The notes under the pieces are model-generated. The model saw only the letters and a program-made list of their open reading frames with translations, searched no databases and was not told the origin of the DNA. The position numbers were made by a program, and so were the translations under genes. From Apilactobacillus kunkeei (GTDB lineage Bacteria > Bacillota > Bacilli > Lactobacillales > Lactobacillaceae): a DNA stretch of 55,742 nt. The first letter of the stretch is position 1; each line of letters opens with the position of its first letter. The DNA is taken from the NCBI RefSeq assembly GCF_005930975.1, contig NZ_VBSE01000033.1, forward strand, positions 1 to 55,742, read 5' to 3'. Shown in pieces: positions 33,805-42,272 of this stretch.

Positions 33805-36756
33805 ATGCTTTATAACAGTAATAAATTAAACAAAAATAACGATAGAAAAATTCTTAGAAAAGTAAAGAAAAATTGGATTGTTGTCTCACTTGCGACATTT
33901 GCATTTATTGGAAGTTCATATGTATTTAGTGGAGATGTTAACGCAAAAGCAAGTGTAAATGAGGTTTTAGTTCAAAATACAAATTCAGTAGCTGATGATG
34001 CGCATAGCAGTGCTGCTAACAGTGAAGGTAGTGTCTCTAGTGCTGGATCATCGTCTTCAGTCGATGTAGATAGTAAGGCCAGTGATTCATCTTCAGCAAG
34101 TCAGACTGGTATCACAAATAGTTCTTCTTCAAGTAACCAAAATGAAGCTATTTCATCATCTGCAAGTTCTTCCAGTGCCAGTGTAAGTTCTTCAGCTTCT
34201 AATGAGAGCATATCTTCCAGTTCCGCAAATTTGGATTCAAGTTTTTTAAGAGACGGTGACAATATCAGTAGTTCAAGTGCTGATGCTACTGTAGCGTCAG
34301 GTTTCTCTGTTACTGATCCAGATTATCCTGCAAACATGTGGATTGATAAGACACAAGGCAGATATACATTTTCAGCTGTTCAAGATGTTCAGCTTGGAGG
34401 ACAAATAGTACTATCTACTGATAGAAACGGTGATGGTGTTGTTTATGCAACAAGCATTGATGCTAATGGAAATGTAGTCGATCAAGAAACTGTTCCAAAG
34501 AATTCTAGTGTCAACCTTAATGATCAACGTCAAACAACAATTAATAATTTTGATTACTATGGGGTTATTGATAGCTATGGTGAGGGTAGTATCTATAAAA
34601 TTATTTATGATGCGAGTGATAAAATTAGGGTTTATTTGAACGCTAAGTCTTTTATCGTTCCAAAATTAATTTCTCAAACCACATCTTATGTAGATCAGAA
34701 CAATAAGAACATTGTTGATGTGGATGGGAAGGAAATTAAACCCTTTATTCAATATGGATTGAATGGACAAAAGTATACTACCGGAGAACCTAAATTGGTT
34801 AATGGATATTATACTAAGCATTTTCAAGTTTTCCCTTCAAACGCAAGCGGAATTATGTCACCTTTTTATTATGTGGGACAAACCGTTAAGACTTTCTTCC
34901 CCGATTCAAATGTTACTGTTCAATACACATTGCTAGATTATGATGGAGATATGTCTGGTCAAATACTAGACGGAACACAAGTTGTGGCTAGTGATTCTAA
35001 AATATCTAAGGGTAGAGTATCTCCAAACACATATTTGAAGTCAAATATTATTTATAATATGAGAAATCCTTATATTGATCAAACCAGTAATATTGTTTAC
35101 CATTACTTACCATTTGGTTCTTTGTTGCCATATGATAGAGATACTGGTCAACCATTGTGGAATGGACATGATGAATATAAACAAGTTTATGAAAATGACC
35201 CTAATGATTACTCCAAGGCTTTGAATCCATACGTTGTAAACATACCTGGTTATTACCCCGTTGATACTAATGGGAACAGACTAACTCCAGGTAAGGATAG
35301 ATACCCAATTTCTGATCCTTCCAATCCTGATAAAGATACAATCATTTACTATGTAAAGGATCCAGTTAATGTATCTCACGAGGGGAAAACTGTTAATAGA
35401 AATATTAACTATGTAGATTCAAATGGGAACGTTATAGCAACTGCTCATAATGATAATGTCACTTTTGATAGAACTATTAGTACCGATACTATTACTAATG
35501 AAACTACTCAAGGGAATTGGGAAGTTAAGAATGGAAACAGCTCATTTCCTGTTGTTAGTTCTCCAGTAGTACCAGGCTATGTTTTAAGAGACGACAGTCA
35601 AAAGACAATCCCAGCGGTTACAGTAAACCCAAGCTCCAGTGATAGTAACGAAACGGTTACTTATGACAAGGTAGGTTCATTAGTACCAGTGGATACCGCA
35701 GGTAACCCAATTGACAATGGTAGTCATAACACTAGTTATCCCAATGACCCTAACGATGCGGGTAAGGTAACTAACCCAGTAATCCCAAGTATTCCAGGCA
35801 AGACACCGGTAGATAAGAATGGTAATCCATTAACTCCCGGTAGTACTTACCCAATTGATGGAACTAAACCAACAGAAGATACTAAGATAACTTACGTAGA
35901 CAACAACCAAAAGGCGAAGGTAAGTTACATCGACAGTACGACTGGAAAGACACTAGAAATTGTCGACTTGAGTGGCCAACCACAAAGTACTTCCGACTAC
36001 CGCACTACAGATACAATTAAGAAGTACACTGATCAAGGATACAAACTAGTAAGTGATAACTACCCCGCAGGTGGCGTTAAGTTCAACAGTGATAATAAGG
36101 AACAAGACTTTACCGTAACCTTGGAACACAAAGAGGACACAGTCACACCGGATAATCCAGGAACACCGGGACAACCAATTAACCCAGATAATCCAAACGG
36201 GCCAAAGTGGCCAAACGGAACAGACAAGGACAGTTTGATTAAGACAGTTACTAGAACGATTAATTATTTAGATCAAAATGGTAATAAGATACATGATTCA
36301 GTGGTTCAAACTGTTACATTTATTCGTGAGGTACAAGTTGATGAAGTAACTGGTCAAATCACTTATGGTAATTGGACTGCAGAAAACCATTCCTTTGGTT
36401 CAATCACGAGCCCTCATATAAACGGATATGTATTAATTAATTCTGATGACTCAACGATTAGTGTATTAAATGTTAATGAAGATAGTAGTGATGTGACAAT
36501 TAATGTTCAATATAGAAAGTTGATTAATAGTCATTATAATAACCCTGGAAAACCTTCTAAAGACAATCCGCAAGTAAGTCAATATTCAAAGCCAAAATTA
36601 AATAAACACTATAATAATTCTAATAATGGAGATAAAGAAAAATTACCACAAACTGGTGAATCTAATGAATCCAGTGCTCAATTGATGGGATTAATTTTAC
36701 TATTTATTTCCAGCGTATTATCTATTTTCGGCTTTAGAAAAAAACAAAGTAAATAA
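33805..36756 (+). CDS. LPXTG-anchored mucus-binding-type adhesin
   Basis: A 983-aa surface protein for attachment to glycan or mucin-like surfaces. In order: a basic N-terminus and a KKNWIVVSLATFAFIGSSYV signal of the YSIRK/KxYKxGKxW-like class; a Ser-rich stretch (about 65-150), probably glycosylated; an N-terminal domain of unknown fold (about 160-430); two homologous 80-residue blocks (GSLLPYDRDTGQP... and GSLVPVDTAGNP..., each with NDPND...NP and PVDxNGNxLTPG); MucBP/Mub-B2-like modules (NINYVDSNGNV, KVSYIDSTTGKTL, TINYLDQNGNKI); and LPQTGES, a hydrophobic helix and KKQSK for sortase. The ATG at 33805 fits AAGGAG; a TTG at 33784 precedes that site. Codon style shifts around 35640-36240, suggesting module exchange. 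Confidence 0.88.
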   Translation: MLYNSNKLNKNNDRKILRKVKKNWIVVSLATFAFIGSSYVFSGDVNAKASVNEVLVQNTNSVADDAHSSAANSEGSVSSAGSSSSVDVDSKASDSSSASQTGITNSSSSSNQNEAISSSASSSSASVSSSASNESISSSSANLDSSFLRDGDNISSSSADATVASGFSVTDPDYPANMWIDKTQGRYTFSAVQDVQLGGQIVLSTDRNGDGVVYATSIDANGNVVDQETVPKNSSVNLNDQRQTTINNFDYYGVIDSYGEGSIYKIIYDASDKIRVYLNAKSFIVPKLISQTTSYVDQNNKNIVDVDGKEIKPFIQYGLNGQKYTTGEPKLVNGYYTKHFQVFPSNASGIMSPFYYVGQTVKTFFPDSNVTVQYTLLDYDGDMSGQILDGTQVVASDSKISKGRVSPNTYLKSNIIYNMRNPYIDQTSNIVYHYLPFGSLLPYDRDTGQPLWNGHDEYKQVYENDPNDYSKALNPYVVNIPGYYPVDTNGNRLTPGKDRYPISDPSNPDKDTIIYYVKDPVNVSHEGKTVNRNINYVDSNGNVIATAHNDNVTFDRTISTDTITNETTQGNWEVKNGNSSFPVVSSPVVPGYVLRDDSQKTIPAVTVNPSSSDSNETVTYDKVGSLVPVDTAGNPIDNGSHNTSYPNDPNDAGKVTNPVIPSIPGKTPVDKNGNPLTPGSTYPIDGTKPTEDTKITYVDNNQKAKVSYIDSTTGKTLEIVDLSGQPQSTSDYRTTDTIKKYTDQGYKLVSDNYPAGGVKFNSDNKEQDFTVTLEHKEDTVTPDNPGTPGQPINPDNPNGPKWPNGTDKDSLIKTVTRTINYLDQNGNKIHDSVVQTVTFIREVQVDEVTGQITYGNWTAENHSFGSITSPHINGYVLINSDDSTISVLNVNEDSSDVTINVQYRKLINSHYNNPGKPSKDNPQVSQYSKPKLNKHYNNSNNGDKEKLPQTGESNESSAQLMGLILLFISSVLSIFGFRKKQSK

Positions 36757-36757
36757 T

Positions 36758-36807
36758 ATTAAAAGCCACGTTATTAAAATTATTTTTAACTAACCGTGGC
36801 TTTTTAT
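36758..36807 (+). terminator. Adhesin gene terminator
   Basis: AAAAGCCACG and CGTGGCTTTT, extended by GTTA/TAAC, enclose an AT-rich loop and are followed by T-rich sequence. Confidence 0.75.
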
Positions 36808-36832
36808 TTACTTGAAACATACGGAGAATAAA

Positions 36833-37396
36833 ATGAAAATAAAGAGTAAATCAAAAGAAAAAATAATAAAAACATTTTTAAATTTAAGTGCATCAGAAGA
36901 TATTGGAGAGATAGGCACTAGTAACATAATTGCCGTTAGTGGTGTCTCAAGGGGAACCTTCTATAATCATTTTAGGAATAAAAAAGACATTCTTGAATAT
37001 ATTGAAAAGATGATGTGTAAATCAATTGATGAAGTTTTTAGAAAAGTTGATCAAAATGATGAAAATTACATCGATGAACTGATGGATGAAATTTTTCCAA
37101 TAATTTACGATAATAGGGAATATAATAATGTCCTGTATTTATACTATCAATCTGAATTTTTTGATTTTATAACTGAAAGATATTCAAAATACTTTAGTGG
37201 TTTGTTCAAAAATTATAATAAAAAAATAGTGAATTGGCCCCAATATTTTACGATTCAATACTTTTTTAGAATGATGTTAAATATTATTCTACTTTGGTTA
37301 TCAGAACCTTTTCCAGTGGATCCTGATGAATTTAAATACATTTTTAAAGAACTTATGAATACCTCAATTGCTGATATTTGTGGTATAGAAATTTAA
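36833..37396 (+). CDS. TetR/AcrR-family transcriptional regulator
   Basis: A 187-aa regulator. The N-terminal helix-turn-helix is GTSNIIAVSGVSRGTFYNHF with RNKKDILEYIE after it (about 28-60), a textbook TetR signature. The C-terminal ligand domain is rich in Tyr/Phe and unassigned. ATG 36833 follows GGAGA at 36823; the frame could extend to TTG 36812 without a ribosome site. It is monocistronic. The nearest candidate target is the upstream adhesin gene or its own promoter; no clear palindrome was found. Confidence 0.85.
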   Translation: MKIKSKSKEKIIKTFLNLSASEDIGEIGTSNIIAVSGVSRGTFYNHFRNKKDILEYIEKMMCKSIDEVFRKVDQNDENYIDELMDEIFPIIYDNREYNNVLYLYYQSEFFDFITERYSKYFSGLFKNYNKKIVNWPQYFTIQYFFRMMLNIILLWLSEPFPVDPDEFKYIFKELMNTSIADICGIEI

Positions 37397-37404
37397 ATAT
37401 GGTA

Positions 37405-37448
37405 ATAAAAAACGTTATGTGCACAAAAATTACACATAGCGTTTTTTC
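37405..37448. terminator. Bidirectional terminator between the TetR gene and tyrA
   Basis: AAAAAACG-TTATGTG and CACATAG-CGTTTTTT form a long stem with flanking A/T runs. It lies between convergent genes. Confidence 0.8.
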
Positions 37449-37575
37449 TTGGCGTAAACTTTTCTCCTAGTTTTGTTTTAATACAATGATTATCATAGAA
37501 TCAACTCAAAATTTTTTATTGATTAAATTCAACCTTTAGAATAATAATGGCGGTTCATTATTTATGCTATTGATT

Positions 37576-38442
37576 TTATATTGTTTTAACGTTATTTTCC
37601 CAACTATTTCTAGTTTTATTAGCCTCCACAATTATTTGATGAAGTTCAGTATGTCTATTATTAATGATTAACTGCTTTAATTCTGATAATTTATTTTCAA
37701 ACATATCAATCTGATCTAAGAGATTGCCAGAATTGCTAGTTAATATATCTGACCATACAATTGGATCGCTTTTAGCTATTCTAGTGGAATCTAAAAGACC
37801 GTTACCCATGATAATATCGTTGGTGCGATTATCTTTCAAAGAATTATTGATTGACAGTGTTAGTGCATAGCTAATGAGATGAGGTAAATGACTGACGGCC
37901 GAAACAATTTGGTCGTGTTCTTCCGCGGATGTCTCTTTAAACTTTAGATTGCCAACATGTAGTAATGACTTAAGTATATTTATCTGATTGTTTTGTGCAT
38001 TAAGATTAACTAAGAAGTACGTATGGTTAGAAAGCATTTTAATTGAACCATTCTTGCTCCCCGTTATATCTGATCCAGCTATGGGATGACCGCCAATAAA
38101 GGTGATTCCTTTTTGATCTAGTTGTTTGGCCGCTTTTTGGATATTAACTTTACTGCTACCGACATCAGTTACAATTGCTGATGACTTTAATTGCAAAACA
38201 CTTAGACGTTTAATGTCTTCAATGATTCCATTAACTGGGCTTGCCAATATAATGACATCAGCTTGTTTGCTGCCATCTTCAAAGTTAATTGATTTATTGA
38301 TAATCTTATTTTCTAACAAATAGTCACAATTTTTTTGATTGATGTCGTTTCCCATAATAATGGCATCTGGTTCAGATTTTTTAATGATTCTTGCGATGCT
38401 ACTGCCGATTAATCCTAATCCGTTAATAAAAATTTTGGTCAT
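37576..38442 (-). CDS. tyrA: Prephenate dehydrogenase
   Basis: NAD(P)-dependent oxidative decarboxylation of prephenate to 4-hydroxyphenylpyruvate, the committed step to tyrosine. The 288-aa protein starts with the Rossmann motif KIFINGLGLIGSSIARIIKK and contains VTDVGSSKVNIQ, GGHPIAGSDITGSKNGS and AVSHLPHLISYAL, all TyrA hallmarks; no chorismate mutase or ACT domain is fused. ATG 38442 follows AGGAG; the frame would otherwise extend 18 codons into the terminator hairpin. The leader holds a Tyr-rich leader peptide and a strong terminator, suggesting attenuation by tyrosine supply. It is divergent from the trp operon. Confidence 0.93.
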   Translation of the reverse strand: MTKIFINGLGLIGSSIARIIKKSEPDAIIMGNDINQKNCDYLLENKIINKSINFEDGSKQADVIILASPVNGIIEDIKRLSVLQLKSSAIVTDVGSSKVNIQKAAKQLDQKGITFIGGHPIAGSDITGSKNGSIKMLSNHTYFLVNLNAQNNQINILKSLLHVGNLKFKETSAEEHDQIVSAVSHLPHLISYALTLSINNSLKDNRTNDIIMGNGLLDSTRIAKSDPIVWSDILTSNSGNLLDQIDMFENKLSELKQLIINNRHTELHQIIVEANKTRNSWENNVKTI

Positions 38443-38467
38443 AATAATATCTCCTAAAAATTTAAAA

Positions 38468-38510
38468 TAAAAACCAGCTAGATGAATACAAATCACCTAG
38501 CTGGTTTTAA
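38468..38510 (-). terminator. tyrA attenuator terminator
   Basis: On the minus strand AAAACCAGCTAG and CTAGCTGGTTTT form a perfect 12-bp stem with a 15-nt loop and a T-rich tail, only 26 nt before the tyrA ATG. Its position between leader peptide and gene implies conditional termination. A related upstream hairpin (GACTAG...CTGGTC, about 38545-38568) carries a CTGGT that can pair with ACCAG in the 5' arm. Confidence 0.8.
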
Positions 38511-38597
38511 TTTTGATTTCGTCAAAAATCATCATTAATAAATTATCCCGACCAGATGAATTCACACCTAGTCAGTAAAAATCAAATAAGACAATTA

Positions 38598-38663
38598 CTA
38601 CTTAGATGTGTCTACGTAATAATAGTCTTGATAATAATTTTTACGTTGGAATTGTTTATTCAT
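38598..38663 (-). CDS. Tyrosine-rich leader peptide of tyrA (21 aa)
   Basis: A short frame behind GGGGAGG, reading MNKQFQRKNYYQDYYYVDTS and a final K. Five of eight consecutive-region codons are Tyr (YY at 38631-38636 and YYY at 38616-38624). It lies about 90 nt upstream of a strong terminator that precedes tyrA. This is what is expected of a leader peptide that senses charged tRNA-Tyr. No T-box consensus occurs in the leader. Translation is inferred from the strong ribosome site. Confidence 0.78.
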   Translation of the reverse strand: MNKQFQRKNYYQDYYYVDTSK

Positions 38664-38681
38664 GATGATTCCTCCCCGTTT

Positions 38682-38722
38682 ATTTGTATTCATTTAACCA
38701 TACGTGTTAAATAAATACAAAT
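38682..38722. promoter_or_regulatory. Long dyad over the tyrA promoter
   Basis: Two 17-bp arms (38682-38698 and 38706-38722) are inverted copies with a single mismatch and a 7-bp centre. On the minus strand a promoter fits inside the dyad: TTGTAT, 17 bp, TTAAAT. A dimeric or tetrameric DNA-binding protein is suggested; none is identified. Confidence 0.6.
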
Positions 38723-38836
38723 GATTTTTCTAATTTATATTTAATTAAATATCCTCCACCTGTGCTAATGCATTGATACACATGGTTTTTATTGACGATT
38801 ATAAATATAAAATCTAATAATTTTCTAATTTTGTTG

Positions 38837-38864
38837 TTGACTTTTATAAAATGGAGAGTAGACT
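38837..38864 (+). promoter_or_regulatory. Putative trp operon promoter
   Basis: TTGACT (38837-38842) and TAGACT (38859-38864) with 16-bp spacing. Transcription would begin near 38871, at the start of the T-box leader. Confidence 0.5.
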
Positions 38865-38870
38865 GAACTC

Positions 38871-39206
38871 AATTAAATAATTCGTCCATAAAAAAACCAA
38901 TGATGTGGAGATCAAGATTGTTGTGCACGCACAGAGAGCCGTTGATGATGGAAATACGACCGAACGCAGACAGTTAAATGGACCACAGAGGGTTCTTCAA
39001 AAAGAGCAATCGAGTACGAAGAAACGTCGGGCATACGTCAGTTGCCGGGGGTGTGAACACGCACCTCGCTGAGGAGGGATTAGTCTATTTTGATATAAAT
39101 ATATGTAAATTTATTTGGAGTAGTCTAATCTAATTAAGGTGGTACCGCGGGGAAAATCCGTCCTTAACAAAGCATTAATTGCGTTGTTATGGGCGGATTT
39201 TTTTTA
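38871..39206 (+). promoter_or_regulatory. T-box riboswitch of the trp operon
   Basis: The invariant T-box AAGGTGGTACCGCGG is at 39136-39150, followed by a terminator whose arms are AAAATCCG (39154-39161) and CGGATTTT (39194-39201) with a T-run. Upstream is a 250-nt structured leader typical of Stem I to III. A TGG at 38979-38981, in AAATGGACCA, is a plausible specifier codon for tRNA-Trp, which agrees with the downstream trp genes. Uncharged tRNA-Trp should stabilise the antiterminator. Confidence 0.92.
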
Positions 39207-39236
39207 ATGCAATCTAATCGAGAGGTGATCACTTTG

Positions 39237-40682
39237 TTGACAAAAGAAAATTTACAAAAATGTGTTAGCAAGTTTGCATACTTGCCGGTTAACTATCAAT
39301 TCCCTATTGATGATTTTAATGCATACAAGATTGTCGAAAGTATCGATCCTAATCATCAACAATCGATGGTGTTTAAACGAGAGGTTGACAATGCCACAAC
39401 GGTGATTGTTGAACCAAGAAAAATTATTACTGTCTTGGATAATCACATTATAGTGAAGAGAAAAGATGACGTCTTTCAAACGAATCAGAATCCCATCGAT
39501 TTTCTAAATGAATACTATCAACACCACCGTACAGTTAAATTTTCTGATGGATTTCATTCGGGATTAATCGGATACTTCGGATATGACTTTGCGAAGTATG
39601 CTAATAACCATTTACCAAAGACGCAAGATGAATTGGGATTACAGGATCTAGAATTATTCGAACCAGATATTACCATCAACTATCAAAATCATGAAGTTAC
39701 TTTAACAAAATTAATTTCGAGTAATGAGTTTGAACAAGCTTTTGAACAAACAAGAGAGGAATTAAAACATTTCGCAAGGCGATTAAAAAGAATTTTAGGA
39801 GAGAAGGTGCAAACAACTGAGTACATCGATATCACTGATTCATTTGATAATCAATTTCAACCAGATGAATTTAGTGAAAAGGTGGATATGGTCAAAAAAC
39901 ATATTTATGACGGTGACATCTTTCAAATGATTTTATCGAATCCGTATCAAACAAAAGCTAAGGGATCATTAATTAACGTCGGTAAGTATCTAGAAGAAAA
40001 CATTTACTCACCATATCATTTTTATTTCGCTCATAATCGATTTGAATCTGTGGGAGCATCGCCTGAAACGCTAATTCAAAAGACTGATGATAAGTTATTT
40101 AGTTATCCATTAGCGGGAACTAGAAGACGAGGTAAGACTCAAGAAGAGGATGACTTTTTTGCAGATGAATTAAGACATTGTCCAAAAGAACAATCGGAAC
40201 ACAACATGTTAGTTGACTTAGGTAGAAACGACGTTGGAAGTATCAGTGAGATTGGAACGGTAAAAGTCACTAAGTATATGGAATTATTGAAGTTTTCCAA
40301 TGTGATGCATTTAGGTTCTAAGGTAGAGGGAATTGCTAGAAAAGAAATGTCCCCAATTGACATTATTGCAAAGACCTTACCAGCTGGGACATTATCGGGG
40401 GCTCCTAAGTTATCAGCCATGCAAATTATTAGAAAAATAGAAAATCGAAAAAGAGGTATTTATGGTGGAGGGATTGGTTATGTTGATTTTGGTGGAGATT
40501 TAGATTTATGTATTGGTATTAGATTGGCATACAAGCAAGATGATAATTTAGTAGTTCATGCTGGTGCAGGAATTGTTACAAGCAGCGATGCTCGCCAAGA
40601 ATTTCACGAATTTGAAAATAAAAGCAAAGTAATTATGGACGCGATTAAAGAAGCGGAGGCCAGACATGATTTTATTAATTGA
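39237..40682 (+). CDS. trpE: Anthranilate synthase component I
   Basis: Converts chorismate and ammonia (from TrpG) to anthranilate, the first committed step to tryptophan. The protein (481 aa from the chosen start) has the chorismate-binding core: FQMILSNPYQTKA, SPETLIQKTDDKLFSYPLAGTRRRG, ADELRHCPKEQSEHNMLVDLGRNDVG and the end motif GAGIVTSSDARQEFHE. Start choice is unusual. AGAGGTG (39221-39227) fits TTG 39234 or 39237. The ATGs at 39189 and 39207 lie in or directly after the T-box terminator and lack a ribosome site. It overlaps trpG by 17 nt. Confidence 0.93.
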   Translation: MTKENLQKCVSKFAYLPVNYQFPIDDFNAYKIVESIDPNHQQSMVFKREVDNATTVIVEPRKIITVLDNHIIVKRKDDVFQTNQNPIDFLNEYYQHHRTVKFSDGFHSGLIGYFGYDFAKYANNHLPKTQDELGLQDLELFEPDITINYQNHEVTLTKLISSNEFEQAFEQTREELKHFARRLKRILGEKVQTTEYIDITDSFDNQFQPDEFSEKVDMVKKHIYDGDIFQMILSNPYQTKAKGSLINVGKYLEENIYSPYHFYFAHNRFESVGASPETLIQKTDDKLFSYPLAGTRRRGKTQEEDDFFADELRHCPKEQSEHNMLVDLGRNDVGSISEIGTVKVTKYMELLKFSNVMHLGSKVEGIARKEMSPIDIIAKTLPAGTLSGAPKLSAMQIIRKIENRKRGIYGGGIGYVDFGGDLDLCIGIRLAYKQDDNLVVHAGAGIVTSSDARQEFHEFENKSKVIMDAIKEAEARHDFIN

Positions 40683-41247
40683 TAATTATGACAGTTTTAC
40701 ATTTAACTTGGTACAAGAAATTGGTAAACTAGTTGATCAAAAAATTTTAGTGTTAAAAAACGATGAGGTTGATGTATCAGATTTGCAGAGGCCAGATTTA
40801 ACAGCCTTGGTTTTATCTCCAGGCCCTGGAAGGCCAGAAGACGCAGGTAACATGAATGCAGTCTTAAAGGAAGCAGTTGGCAAGGTGCCAGTATTGGGAG
40901 TTTGTCTAGGGCATCAAGCAATTGGTGAAGTTTATGGGGCTAAAGTTACGAATGCTCCAAAAATTATGCATGGAAAGACGGACATGATAGAACAAATTTC
41001 TGACAATTACATCTTCGACCATTGTCCAAATCATTTCACGATTGGTCGATATCACTCACTAGTCCTTGACGAGGAAAGTATTCCTAACAATTTAAGTGTA
41101 ATCGGTAGGGGTAGTGACGGAACCGTTCAAGCGGTTGAAGATGAGCAAAACCATGTCTATGGTGTTGAGTTCCATCCGGAGTCAATAATGACTGATCGAT
41201 CATCCGCACAACAAATATTTTTAAACTTTTTTAAATTAGCTAAATAG
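40666..41247 (+). CDS. trpG: Anthranilate synthase component II (glutamine amidotransferase)
   Basis: Provides ammonia from glutamine to TrpE. This 193-aa class I amidotransferase has ILLIDNYDSFTFNLVQEIG at the start, LSPGPGRPEDAG, the nucleophile motif VLGVCLGHQAIGE (Cys near residue 80) and the VEFHPESIMT His-Glu motif. It starts inside the trpE end behind GCGGAGG, consistent with coupled, equimolar synthesis. A folate (pabA) role shared with another component I cannot be excluded. Confidence 0.93.
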   Translation: MILLIDNYDSFTFNLVQEIGKLVDQKILVLKNDEVDVSDLQRPDLTALVLSPGPGRPEDAGNMNAVLKEAVGKVPVLGVCLGHQAIGEVYGAKVTNAPKIMHGKTDMIEQISDNYIFDHCPNHFTIGRYHSLVLDEESIPNNLSVIGRGSDGTVQAVEDEQNHVYGVEFHPESIMTDRSSAQQIFLNFFKLAK

Positions 41248-41262
41248 AAAGGAATGGATAAC

Positions 41263-42261
41263 ATGATTAATACCGCAATTAAGAAATTAAAAAATCAACA
41301 GGATTTAACATACGATGAAATGAATGATGTGATGAATGAAGTAATGGAAGGGAAAACTGGTGACATTGAAATTTCTTCTTTTTTAACCAGTCTAAGCATT
41401 AAAGGAGAAAATATTGAAGAAATTGCAGGTGCTGCTAATTCAATGAGAAATCACGCTGCTGAGTTTGATAGCCAAATCGATGCAATTGATATCGTAGGAA
41501 CTGGTGGTGATCATTCTAATTCGTTCAACATTTCCACCACTACTGGCTTAGTTCTCGCAAGCCTGGGAGTTCCAGTTGTTAAACACGGGAACCGTGCTGC
41601 CTCTTCTAAAAGTGGTGCTGCCGATATGCTTCAAGCTTTAGGCTTCAATATTAATTTAACGTCAGCGCAAAGTGCAATGATGTTAGCTAAGCATAATTTC
41701 TGCTTCCTATTTGCTCAAAAGTACCATCAAGCAATGCGCTTTGTTGCTCCAGTAAGAAAGACTTTAGGTATTCGTACCATCTTCAATGTCCTAGGGACAT
41801 TAGCTAATCCAGCTCATGCGAAGAAACAAGTCTTAGGTGTTTATGACGAATCCCTTCTAATTCCATTAGCGAAGACACTAATCCAGCTGGGTGTGAATAA
41901 CGGAAAGGTAATTTATGGAACTGATGGATTGGATGAAGCATCCATCTCAGCATCGACAAAGGTCGTTAACATTGTTGATGGTGTGATTAGTGAAGACGAA
42001 ATTACCCCTGAACAATTTGGCTTAAAACGATACAACAAAGAAGAAATTGTAGGTGGTACTCCTGAGGATAATGCTAAAATCACTCGTGAAATTATCCAGG
42101 GTAAGACTGGTGCAAAACGAGATGTTGTCTTGTTAAACGCCGGTATAGCAATCAATACCTATAGACCGGATATTTCAATTCAACAAGGCATCAAAATGGC
42201 ACAAGAAGCCATTGATTCTGGTAAGACTAAGAGACTTTTGAATGAATTATTAACTTATTAG
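41263..42261 (+). CDS. trpD: Anthranilate phosphoribosyltransferase
   Basis: Transfers phosphoribosyl from PRPP to anthranilate. The 332-aa protein has the GTGGDHSNSFNISTTTG PRPP loop (about 78-94), VKHGNRAASSKSGAADMLQALG and the C-terminal VYGTDGLDE-like IYGTDGLDEAS motif. ATG 41263 is placed correctly after AAAGGA, unlike the ATG at 41254, which directly follows it. It is third in trpEGDCFBA. Confidence 0.94.
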   Translation: MINTAIKKLKNQQDLTYDEMNDVMNEVMEGKTGDIEISSFLTSLSIKGENIEEIAGAANSMRNHAAEFDSQIDAIDIVGTGGDHSNSFNISTTTGLVLASLGVPVVKHGNRAASSKSGAADMLQALGFNINLTSAQSAMMLAKHNFCFLFAQKYHQAMRFVAPVRKTLGIRTIFNVLGTLANPAHAKKQVLGVYDESLLIPLAKTLIQLGVNNGKVIYGTDGLDEASISASTKVVNIVDGVISEDEITPEQFGLKRYNKEEIVGGTPEDNAKITREIIQGKTGAKRDVVLLNAGIAINTYRPDISIQQGIKMAQEAIDSGKTKRLLNELLTY

Positions 42262-42272
42262 GAGGTAAGTCG

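Noticed and set aside
39189-39236. trpE start at ATG 39189 or ATG 39207.
   Set aside because: The first lies in the T-box terminator and the second directly after its T-run; neither has a ribosome site, whereas TTG 39234/39237 follow AGAGGTG.
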